A DNA stretch of 64,000 bases from positions 1,736,001 to 1,800,000 of the forward strand of contig JACZZP010000010.1 of the NCBI GenBank assembly GCA_015183035.1, written 5' to 3'. Position numbers and translations under genes: made by a program. Positions 30,801 through 39,677 of the stretch are shown one piece after another; the first letter of the stretch is position 1, and each line of letters opens with the position of its first letter. Below the pieces are notes generated by a model. It saw nothing but the letters and a program-made list of their open reading frames with translations. It did not search any database and was not told where the DNA came from. This DNA comes from Meloidogyne chitwoodi. Lineage: Eukaryota > Nematoda > Chromadorea > Rhabditida > Meloidogynidae.

Positions 30801-32588
30801 GAAGATTACTTTGCTCTAGAGGAGAAGAATATGATTGTTCTAATAAAGTTTTTTTAATTTATTTATTTAAAATAATATTTAATTAATTATTTTTTAAAGT
30901 TACAAACTAGACTTATTGATTCTGAGGATATTATTGACTCTGGTGGTTTTTATAATTATTTGACTGCTTGGTTTAATTTGGATAATATGATGTTTGTTTA
31001 TTTTATTTATTTAAAAAATAATAATATTTTTAAGGTATTATGTTTCTCAAGCAGGATTTTTCCCATCTCCTCCAGGCTGGAAGTTTTCTCCAACAGTAAA
31101 CATTTTTTTATTAAAAAAAAAAAGAAATTAAATTAAATTAAAATTAAAAATAGGAAGAAGGTGTTATTCCTCCTGCTGAACCTTTAATTTATTCTCAAAT
31201 ACCATTTTATATGAATGGATTAACAGAGACACCTGCAATTGTTCAAATGGTTAATTAAATAATTATTTAAATTAATTAATTTATAAATAATTTTAAAATA
31301 TTAAAGATTAGAGAAATCCGTGCAGTTTGTGATCGTTATACTTCTGATGGATTTCCTGTATATCCAACTGGTATTCCTTTTACATTTTGGGAACAATATT
31401 TGCAATTGACTTTTTATTTGTTTATTTCAATTTTGGTAAATTATATTTATTTAATTAATTAATTAATTTTTAGATAATTGCAACAGCTGTTCTTTTGGTC
31501 ATTTCCATTATAATTGTAAGAAGAAAATTTAAAAATTTATAAAATTTTTTCTTTAAATTAAAGTTTAATCCTTGGGCAGCAGCAATGGTAGCAATAATAG
31601 TTGTAACAATGACTGTAGAATTAGCTGGATTTATGGGATTATTTGGAGTAAAAATGAATCCAATATCAGCAGTAACATTAATAACAGCAGTTGGTATAGG
31701 TGTTGAATTTACTGCACATGTTGTTCTGGCATTTCTTACTTCTTTAGGTAGTAGAGATGAAAGAATGGTTTCTTGTTTGGTATAAAATATTTAAAAATAT
31801 ATTTAAAGATTAATTAATTAAAGGATCATATGTTTATTCCAGTAATACATGGTGGTCTTTCAACACTTTTAGGAATTATTATGCTTGCTTTTTCTGAATT
31901 TGATTTTGTTGTCAAATATTTTTTTGTTGTTATGTCAGCCTTAGTTATTATTGGATTAATTAATGGGTAAAATTAATTAATTTTTAAATAATTTAAAAAT
32001 AATTAATTTTTAGTCTAGCTCTATTGCCAGTACTTTTATCACTTATTGGCCCTCCTTGTGAAGTAATATTTATTTATTATTATTATTTTTTTAATATTTT
32101 TTTTAAAAAAAAAGATAACATCTCTTAATGGTGATGGAACTCAATTAGCTTGTCCTTCTTCCAAAAGATATAATAATAGTAGTGGAAATAGTAGTAGTAA
32201 TAGTGGTAGAAGTAGTATTATTAATACTCCTTTTGTTGTTGCTCTTCCTTCTGATTTAAAAAAAATAAAAGTAAAATATTATTTTTATTTTATTTTTGTA
32301 TTTTTAAAGGTCCAAAAAACAATAAAAAAACAATCAAATAATAATAATAAAAATAGTTGTTCTTCTTCCTCTAATTCATCAGAAGAAGAACGTCAAGGAA
32401 CTAGTTCTTCATCCTCTTCTCCAACTAATAGAAGTTGTTTTGAAGATAATAATAATAATAAAAAACAAAAAGAAGAAGCAGAAAAACAACAACATAATTA
32501 TCATGAATCTCTTTCTACACTTTATGAAACATCTACAACAAATAATACAAGTGGAGGAGAAGAAAATAATAATGAAAATAAAAAATAA
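24843..32588 (+). CDS. ptc: Patched-family sterol-sensing-domain transporter
   Basis: This is a Patched (RND-superfamily) protein, about 1,300 residues. In flies and vertebrates Patched moves sterols and restrains Smoothened; nematode PTC-1/PTC-3 act in sterol handling, membrane traffic and moulting. Landmarks in order: basic N-terminus; [34 protein letters not shown]1 then [75 protein letters not shown]; the sterol-sensing TM bundle ([33 protein letters not shown] near 29260, LPIPALRSF); the second half with [20 protein letters not shown]; and [18 protein letters not shown] near 31700 followed by [17 protein letters not shown] and the final [20 protein letters not shown]. The acidic TM4 (GIDD) and TM10 (GVE) residues of the proton relay are kept. 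Extracellular loop 1 carries an Asn/Asp/Gly-rich insert and the cytoplasmic tail is Ser/Asn/Glu low complexity. The N-terminal exons (24843..25009 and around 25553-25700) are the least certain. ptc-1 and ptc-3 cannot be told apart here. Confidence 0.92.
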
Positions 32589-33067
32589 TTAATTAAAATA
32601 ATATAGTAATAAATAAATTTTTTAATTTAATTAAAAAATTATTATTTTTTTTAATTTTAAAAAATTTTCTATTAAAAAAAATTCTTTCATTATTCTATAA
32701 TTAATCTCCCCTTTTTTTAATTTCTTTTTCAACTTTTTGTAAATAAATATACATATATAGGTATTTTTTTTAAATTTTATAAACTTTTTTATCATTTTTT
32801 CTTGCCTTTTTTAATTAATTAATAATATTTTTGTAAATATTTATATAAAATGTAATTATTTATTTACTTCATTTGCTCATTAAATAAATATTATTTTAAA
32901 TTTTTTTAATTAATTATAAATTAATAATAGGTTATTATTTAATAATTAACACATCTCTAATAACCAGTAAATAAGAATCAAACCAAAATCTTAAATTATT
33001 TTTATAACTTCCCCCTTTTGTCCCACAACTTTCCTATTTTATTCTTTTATTTCCACTAATATGTGCG
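32589..33067. other. Intergenic AT-rich spacer
   Basis: No gene is seen. It holds the 3' flank of the patched gene and leads into a GC-richer foldback repeat at 33068. Confidence 0.5.
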
Positions 33068-33183
33068 TGTCCAGACATTTCGTCGACAGAAATTGCACGA
33101 CATTTTGTCCCAACAGCAACAAATCATGGGCTCGGGTAAACGAAATGTAGTTTTTTTGCTGTAGAGGCGAAATGTCGTGCAAC
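33068..33183 (+). mobile_element. Foldback MITE-like element, copy 1
   Basis: A GC-richer block beginning gtgtccagacatttcgtcga contains an inverted pair: ttgcacgacatt near the left and aatgtcgtgcaa at the right end, with an internal ctcgggtaaacgaa. A homologous copy in the opposite orientation lies at 63224..63338 in an SCPx intron. No coding capacity is present, so it must be non-autonomous. Confidence 0.7.
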
Positions 33184-33495
33184 CAATATTTGATTTACCT
33201 ATATTTTTCTGAAATTTTTTAAACAAATATTTATTAGTAAATGTAGGTTCGTATTTTATTTTAATAAAAATTTAAAACTTTGAAATTTTTATACGAAAAA
33301 ACTCTTAAAAAATTTAAAATAAATAAATACTTTTAAATAAAAATAATAAAATAATTTTTTTATAGAATTTCATTATTCAAGAGAGGCATGTTTAGATTAA
33401 ATATTTATCGATATGTTTTTTTAAATAATTTTTTTCTAAATAATTTCTTTACTTCAATAACACCTTGCGCATATAAAAAGTTGACTTTTTATTTT

Positions 33496-34251
33496 TTAAA
33501 TTCTTCTCAATTCTTTCGATGTTCGTCTAAATATTTTATCAGCATAAGGTCCTTCTATGATATATACAATATACTTTCCTTCTTCAAAACCTAAAATTAC
33601 TCCCGTTATCCATACATTGTAATTAAAAAGTTCAACGAATTCAAAATTTTCAAAATAATTATTTTCAAATTTTCGTATTTGATTTGCATATCGTGGAAAT
33701 ACTGCGTTACGAAGTTTACCATCGTCTACTTGAACGATAAACTTTCCATTTTCTTTTCTTATAATTCTTGCTACAAGCCATTCTTCTTCATTTGTTATTT
33801 TATTAATATTCTTTACTTCAACTAATTCACCAATTTTTAAATATTCTTTTGTTAATTTGTGAATATTCTTTACTTCAACTATATCATTAATTTTTAAATT
33901 TTGTTCTTTTTTAGAATTAATAATTTTCTTTTGTTCTCTCAGTATATGTGCTCTAAATAAATCATTGTCTGTTATTGCCCATATATTGTTGTTTGAATAA
34001 AGAGGAAAATATTTATTTCTTAGATTTTTCGATTTAATATAATTACTTAAAAGTTGTTTTGTTGATTCATTCAGGGATTGATAATCTTTAATTAATTATT
34101 AAATTTTTAATCTTCCTCCAATTATTTATTAAAATAAAAATAAATATATATTACCTTGAGATGTTGAAGTACCTCCTTTTTCTATTACACATTCTGAGTT
34201 GATAAAAAACTCAGAAATAAAAAATAAAATAAATAATAATGAAATAAACAT
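33496..34251 (-). CDS. Secreted Agenet/Tudor-like repeat protein, copy A
   Basis: The family is not one I can name. Two exons (34155..34251 and 33496..34085) give 228 residues. Exon 1 encodes a clear signal peptide (MFISLLFILFFISEFF, then INSEC with predicted cleavage nearby). The mature part starts DYQSLNESTKQ, then has a Lys/Asn-rich linker and two SH3-like units: LKIGELVEVKNINKITNEEE with WLVARIIRKENGKFIVQV, and FEFVELFNYNVWITGVILGF with EEGKYIVYIIEGPYADKIF. The pattern (G-(D/E)-V-E-V...W..A.I......Y.V......G......R) resembles Tudor or plant Agenet modules. Copies C and D have four such units. Here the stop falls just after unit 2, but the downstream DNA still contains a relic of the family's C-terminus (TATATGCGCAAGG), so units 3-4 appear to have been deleted. 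Splicing and frame are intact. Its 5' flank is nearly identical to that of copy C. Confidence 0.75.
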
Positions 34252-35077
34252 TTTTTTAAAAATATTTTAAAACAGACTCCTATAAAATTAAAATATTTTA
34301 AAATTAAAATAATTGTTATTTAATTTAAAAATATTATGTATAATAAGAAATTAATAGTAAAAGAGTAAAAATAAATAAAGATACCTAGTGTTGGCAAATA
34401 ATTATGAAAGAAAAATTGAGGCAGATCTCTTTTCCATTTTTCTGTCTAATTGCCCTTTTATTAAATTATTAAAAAATATTTTTAATTTTATAAAATTGTT
34501 CAAAATATTAGACAGAATTTTAAATAGTATTTACTGGAGCAAATAAATCTTCGATTAATGAAACACTTCAACAGATGATCTTAGAAAAATTTAAAATTTT
34601 AATCACATTTCTGTGATTTAAAAAAATAATTTTTTAAAGGAAATTCAATATTTTAGATAAGTTTATATCCATTCCATGAATATAAATTTTTGAATTTAAA
34701 AAATAAAAATTTAAAGTTATTTAAAAAATTAATTAATTAATTATTAAAAAATAATATAAAAATAATAATTGTAAAATAAGCTTTACAATTTATGAGAAAT
34801 ACTAAAACTTAACTGTCTCTAAAAATATATATTTAAATAAAAAATTGAAAGATTTGAAATTTTTATATAAAAAGAACTTTTACAAATTAAAAAAAAATAA
34901 ATTATATTTAAAAAATCGATAAATAGTACTACTTTTAAATAAAATATTTTTTGTTGTATCATTCTTTAAGGAGTATTTTTAGAGCTTAAATATCGATAGG
35001 GTTTTTTTTAGAAAATATTTTTTTTATTTAAAATTTTTATAAGGTTTTTTTCTTAAAATAGGTAATCTCTTTTTACT
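34252..35077. other. Intergenic region between copies A and B
   Basis: It holds the 5' flank of copy A (including the conserved block at 34388-34484) and the 3' flank of copy B. It contains no further gene. Confidence 0.5.
34388..34484 (-). repeat. Conserved 5' flank block, copy A
   Basis: About 97 bp (gtgttggcaaataattatga... through cagatctcttttcc) upstream of copy A recur upstream of copy C at 38968-39064 with only one or two differences seen. This marks a recent segmental duplication and could contain shared promoter sequence. Confidence 0.8.
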
Positions 35078-35842
35078 TCAATAAATCTTGTGGATATAAT
35101 ATGAAGGAACATTAATAGTATTCTCTGTTTCTCCTTCCTTGAGCAAAGTATAATATCCTTTATTTTCCATTCCAACAATTTCTGCTTTATCCCAAACTGC
35201 TTCTTTTGCATTTTTATCAAATGGTTCTACTAAAACTGAATCACCATTATTCAACTTTTCCATTCTAAATTTTCGCATATTAAATGAACTTTGATTCATT
35301 TTTGTTCCTTCAAGTTCACAATGTTCTACTACTTCTACATTATATTTATTTTCATTTATTTTATCTAATTTAAAACAAATTAAAATATATGTAAATAAAT
35401 ATTTCTTTTTTAGTAGTTTCTTCAATCCCTTCATTTAAATTAGTCAAAGAAATAATAAAAAAATATTTAAATGTTTTATATCGGGTAATGTGAGAATAGT
35501 CTTGTCGAGTTTTGAGTAATCTGGCTGTTGGATATATTATAATATTTTCTCTTATATTTTCTAGTTATTCTATTAGAGCATATTAGGTATATTAAAAAAA
35601 CTTACTTTATGGAACATTTATCGTTCAAAGATTGATAAACTAAATATAATTTAATTATAATTTTTAGTAAATTTATTTTTCATCTTATTTATTAAAAATT
35701 ATAAAAAACAAATAAAAATATATAACCATATATTACCTCCTCTAGATGTTGAAGCATATCCATCTCTTCTTTTTGGTGCACATTCTGAGTTGTTAAAAAA
35801 CTCAGAAATAAAAAATAAAATAAATAATAATGAAATAAACAT
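35078..35842 (-). pseudogene. Degenerate copy B of the secreted Agenet/Tudor-like family
   Basis: Exon 1 (35737..35842) is an intact signal-peptide exon (MFISLLFILFFISEFF, NNSECAPKRRDG) with a good donor. A shortened second exon (35606..35639) reads VYQSLNDKCSIK, matching DYQSL in copy A. The rest of the mature region is missing until a block matching the last one and a half repeat units: YNVEVVEHCELEGTKMNQ, NNGDSVLVEPFDKN, AVWDKAEIVGMENKGYYTLL, ending VPSYYIHKIY-stop at 35078. I find no splice that joins exon 2 to this block in frame: the phase is 2, and the natural acceptor gives a stop. Units 1-2 are replaced by DNA related to sequence near 41090. It is best read as a truncated pseudogene, although a gene with an undetected small exon is possible. 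Confidence 0.6.
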
Positions 35843-36181
35843 TTTTTTAAAAATATTTTAAACAGACTCAATTGTCCAATAAAATGAAAATTAAAATATA
35901 TTAATAAAAAAATTAAAAATGGTTATATCAGTGTTGCCAGATGAAAAAATGAAAAATCCTCAAATTCATCGGAAAAAATCCTCATTTTGGGCAAAAATCC
36001 GCAAATTTATCGGAAAAAAATCCTCATTTTTGGGCAAAAATCCGCAAATAATAAAAAAGTTTATTATAATTGAAATTTTTTATTAATGTTCATATTTTTC
36101 GCTATTAACAATGGATTTTAACAATTTATTATTGGAAGTAATCATCTTGTAAAATTCTGTGCAAGAAAAATCGTAATTAAC

Positions 36182-36484
36182 TAGTGACCGGCGCAAAAGT
36201 GTCTGTCCGGATTATTTGTTTCTTATCAAAGTGTGCAGTGTAGCACAGTCTCTCGCTTTGTTTCTAACAATAATCCGGAAAAATCCGGAAAATTTGCAGT
36301 GAGAGCATTTACACAGAAAACTGCTTATTTTACCGCACTTCGCGTCTGCCGTAGTAAATGCTCTCACTGCAAATTTTCCGGATTTTTCCGGATTATTGTT
36401 AGAAACAAAGCGAGAGACTGTGCTACACTGCACACTTTGATAAGAAACAAATAATCCGGACAGACACTTTTGCGCCGGTCACTA
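36182..36484. mobile_element. Perfect-palindrome hAT-type MITE nested in the larger hAT element
   Basis: Two 131-bp arms (36182..36312 and 36354..36484) are exact reverse complements as far as I can check, around a 41-bp loop. The ends are TAGTGACCGG...CCGGTCACTA (YARNG type), flanked by taattaac on each side (36174..36181 and 36485..36492), an 8-bp target duplication. Open frames on both strands are mirror images created by the palindrome and are not genes. Confidence 0.92.
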
Positions 36485-36532
36485 TAATTAACCTTCACTT
36501 TGGTTAGTGATTTGACGCACAGGCAAAAAATT

Positions 36533-36693
36533 GATCCACCCCAGAAGATCGTTAACCAATTGGTCCAATTGCTAATTCGGGAAAAATATTACAACTAGTT
36601 GGTACTGCACAAACTAAATTCTATTGGGGACGTTTTATTATTTTCCGTTTATGTGATTGGACCAATTGGTTGACGATCTTTTGGGTTGACCCC
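36533..36693. repeat. Imperfect inverted repeat inside the hAT element
   Basis: The left arm (gatccaccccagaagatcg...) and the right arm (cgatcttttgggttgacc, reversed) pair with several mismatches and share accaattggt cores. It is probably another nested foldback element, or structural repeats of the host element. Confidence 0.5.
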
Positions 36694-36988
36694 GAAAAAT
36701 TTTGGAGTCTAATGTACTCTAGTTAACAAAAATTTACCTTTTCAGCGCCGCAGGCGAAAAATTTTGACAATTAAAGACCCTAGTTGATAAAAATTTAAAC
36801 AAAAATAGCAATTTTTAATTAAATTTCTTAAAAAACATCAAAAATATCCAAAAACCTCAAAAATCCTCAAAAATTTCAAGAAAACCACAAAATCCGCAAA
36901 TCCTCATTTTCTAAAAAAATCCTCATCGACATCCTTAAAAACCACAAAATGAGGATAAATCCGCAGATCTGGCAACTCTGGGTTATAT

Positions 36989-37590
36989 GTATTTGATAAA
37001 AAAAATTATTTTAAATAAAGGTAAATTAATGTTGGCAAATAATTGGGAAAATAAAAATTGATTTAAAAAAAAATTAACTTAAGAGACACGTTTTTTTATT
37101 TCTGATTGTACTTTTGTTTTAATTCTTTAAAAAATATTTTTTTACGTTTTTCGACATTTTCCTTTTTTTCAAAAAATTTTATATGAATTAAATAGCCCTT
37201 TAAAAAAGCTATCGAATGAATATAAATTTGAATCTAAAAAATTAAACTATGAAAGGTTATTCAAAAAATTAATTTTATTTATCTTATAAATAATTTAAAC
37301 AATTATTTAGTAAATCTAAAAATAATTATATCAACGCTAAGGTTGGCAATTTCTATGAATTACCGAATATCATGAAAAGAGAACCGAACCGAAAAGTTAG
37401 GATATCTTGCCTTTTTTTGTTCCCGATATCCGAAACCGATAAACTTAATCAGGGCTGGGAAAAATTAGCAAAATAAAAAGATGAAACACCTTACAAGCAC
37501 TGGTTAACATTTTCTAAGGAGAGTATAGTAAATATTTAAAGGGTTTTTTACTTAAAATAATCTATTTTGTCTACTTTTTTGTTTTTTACT
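36989..37590. other. Intergenic region between the hAT element and copy C
   Basis: It contains the old 5' flank of copy B (atgttggcaaataattggg) and the motif aaaagctatcgaatgaa, also found near 39255 and 42210 in the cluster. No gene is seen. Confidence 0.5.
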
Positions 37591-38845
37591 TCATTCTTTA
37601 ATAATTTTGCGAATATAATATGAAGGCAGATTTTCAATATTCTTTCCTTCTTCAGTAAATACTGTATATAATTCATTTTTTATTTTTACCACTGTTGCTT
37701 TATCCCAAAGAATTTTCTTTTCAATTTTATTAAATATTTCTACTTCAACTGTCTCACCTAATTTAAACTTTTCTATTTTATGTTTGTGCAAAGCAAATGG
37801 GCTTCGAGTTAATATTATTCCTTTAAGTGCACAATTATCTACTATTTCTACATTATATTCATTTTTATTTAATTTTTCTATAATTTTTGCTTTAATCCAA
37901 TCAAATTTTTTTGTTATTTTATTCAGATTTTTTATTACTACAATTTCATTGATATTAAACATTATTTTACGCAATCCATCTCCATTTCGTTTAAATATTT
38001 GTCCAAAAAATGGTCCATTTACAATCATTAAAATATACTCTCCATTTTCAAAATCAAAAATTATTCCTTCTATCCATTCATTATCATTTAAAATTTCAAC
38101 AATTTCATACATTTCTACATATTTGCGTATTTCATTTAAATTTCGTTTAAATAATTTTCCAGATAATGGACCACCTTTTACTTCAACAATAATCTCTTTT
38201 TCTTTTCCTACAATTATTGCTACAAGTATTTCTACTTCTTTTGTTCTTTTAAAAATATTCTTGATTACAACTAGTTCACCTTGTTCAAAATTTTCTTCTC
38301 CAAAACTAAAAAATAATTTTAATCCGTTCAGTGTGTATTTGCTCTAATAGAATCAGCGGTGACTTTACTTTTCAAACCTTTCTAAATTTGTGTATATTAA
38401 GGTGATGGGTTGAATACAAGTGTCATGTCTGAGGTAATCCGAAACACCCTGTTACTTTTAAAATATTTTCTTATATTCTAATATTTTCTCAAAAGAGTTC
38501 TTCTATTAAAGCATTTACTTTATAATTAAAATATCATACTCTGAGGACCATTTATTGTCTGAATAAATAGGTGAATATTCTCTCCTTCTTTTATTTCTTA
38601 ATTCAATAGAACTACTTGGATATTCTGTTGATTCATTCAAAAAGGATTGATAATCTAAATTATTTAATTTTTAAATTTATCTCCCCTCTATTTATTTAAA
38701 TAAAACAAATATATTTTGTTTCTTTAAATGTTGAAGGACCTCTTTTTGATGAAGAAGCATATCCACCTCTTCTTTTTGGTGCACATTCTGAGTTGTTAAA
38801 AAACTCAGAAATAAAAAATAAAATAAATAATAATGAAATAAACAT
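37591..38845 (-). CDS. Secreted Agenet/Tudor-like repeat protein, copy C (altered splice donor)
   Basis: Exon 1 (from ATG 38845) encodes the shared signal peptide, then NNSECAPKRRGG and ASSSKRGPSTF. The family donor (AAG|gtaa in A and D) is AAG|aaac here. A gtttta donor 15 nt downstream (exon end 38707) keeps the same phase, and similar donors are used elsewhere in the window. Exon 2 (38519..38654) reads DYQSFLNEST, then a region rich in Arg and Ser. Exon 3 (37591..38305) opens NFGEENFEQGELVVIKN and holds four SH3-like units: GELVVIKNIF...; YEIVEILNDNEWIEGIIFDF; NEIVVIKNLNKI...WIKAKIIEKL; GETVEVEIFNKI...LWDKATVVKI. It ends LPSYYIRKIIKE-stop. With the shifted donor the product would be 329 residues. 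It is functional only if the substitute donor is used. Confidence 0.65.
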
Positions 38846-39677
38846 TTTTTTAAAATAGTTTAAAACAGACTCCTATAAAATTAAAATAATTGTTATTTAA
38901 TTTAAAAATATTATGTATATTATTAAGAAATTAATAGTAAAAAAATAAAAATAAATAAATATAAGTAGTGTTGGCAAATAATTATGAAAGAAAAATTGAG
39001 GCAGATCTCTTTTCCATTTTTCTGTCTGATTGCCCTTTTATTAAATTATTAAAAAATATTTTTAAGATTTTTATGAAAATTTTATAATTTATTAAATATA
39101 ATTTTAGAAAGAATAGACTGGAGAAAATCTTTTATGCACTAAACTACAACAAATGGTCTCAGAAAATTATAAATTTTAATCACATTCTTGTGATTAAAAA
39201 AATAATTTTTTAATGGAAATAAAATATTTTAGATAAGTTTATATCCATTCCTCTTTCAAAAAGCTATCGAATGAATATAAATTTTTGAATTTAAAAAAGA
39301 ATAGTACTCAATTATGTGTTACCAAACACTGGGTTGTAGTCGCAGGGGTTTGATGCCTCTCTCAGTGGCTAAACTTTTCTCTTTTTTTTCTAATTTTAGA
39401 TAATATTTTAATCAAAAATTGAAAATCTTGAAATTTTTATACGAATATAATTTTTAAAAATAAATTGTTTATATTTAAAATTGATAAAAATACTTTTAAA
39501 AATAAAATAAATATTTTTTTGGTTATATGTCATTCTTTAAAAAGAGTAGGTATGTTTTAAAGGTTAAATATCGATAAGAAGGTTTTTCAGAAAATAATTG
39601 TTTTTTTACTTAACAATGTTTTATAGGTTTTTTTCTTCTTAAAATAATCTCTTTTTTTTACTTCGTTTTACTTAACT
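38846..39677. other. Intergenic region between copies C and D
   Basis: It holds the copy C 5' flank block, the aaaagctatcgaatgaa motif and the 3' flank of copy D. A GC-richer patch at 39320-39375 has a weak T-arm-like stretch that I could not fold into a tRNA. No gene is seen. Confidence 0.5.
38968..39064 (-). repeat. Conserved 5' flank block, copy C
   Basis: This is the partner of 34388..34484. Near-identity extends from gtgttggcaaataattatga to the run of ttaaaaaatattttta. Confidence 0.8.

Larger units (their letters stand above)
35929..36980. mobile_element. Non-autonomous hAT transposon (1,052 bp) with 8-bp target duplication
   Basis: The termini are CAGTGTTGCCAGAT and ATCTGGCAACTCTG, an inverted pair with one mismatch, flanked on both sides by ggttatat (35921..35928 and 36981..36988). 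An 8-bp duplication and YARNG-type ends are diagnostic of the hAT superfamily. The interior has subterminal repeats of tcctcaaa/tccgcaaa motifs, no transposase frame and at least one nested element. It lies just upstream of copy B's start codon. Confidence 0.9.

Noticed and set aside
36212..36454. Two overlapping open frames on opposite strands with the same protein start
   Set aside because: They are mirror images produced by the perfect palindromic arms of the nested hAT element.
37784..38347. 187-codon plus-strand open frame rich in Ser, Ile and Phe
   Set aside because: It is antisense to copy C; the minus-strand frame shows repeats homologous to copies A, B and D.
39310..39380. GC-richer patch with a T-arm-like ggtttgatgcc
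   Set aside because: Box A spacing is wrong and no cloverleaf could be built, so no tRNA call is made.
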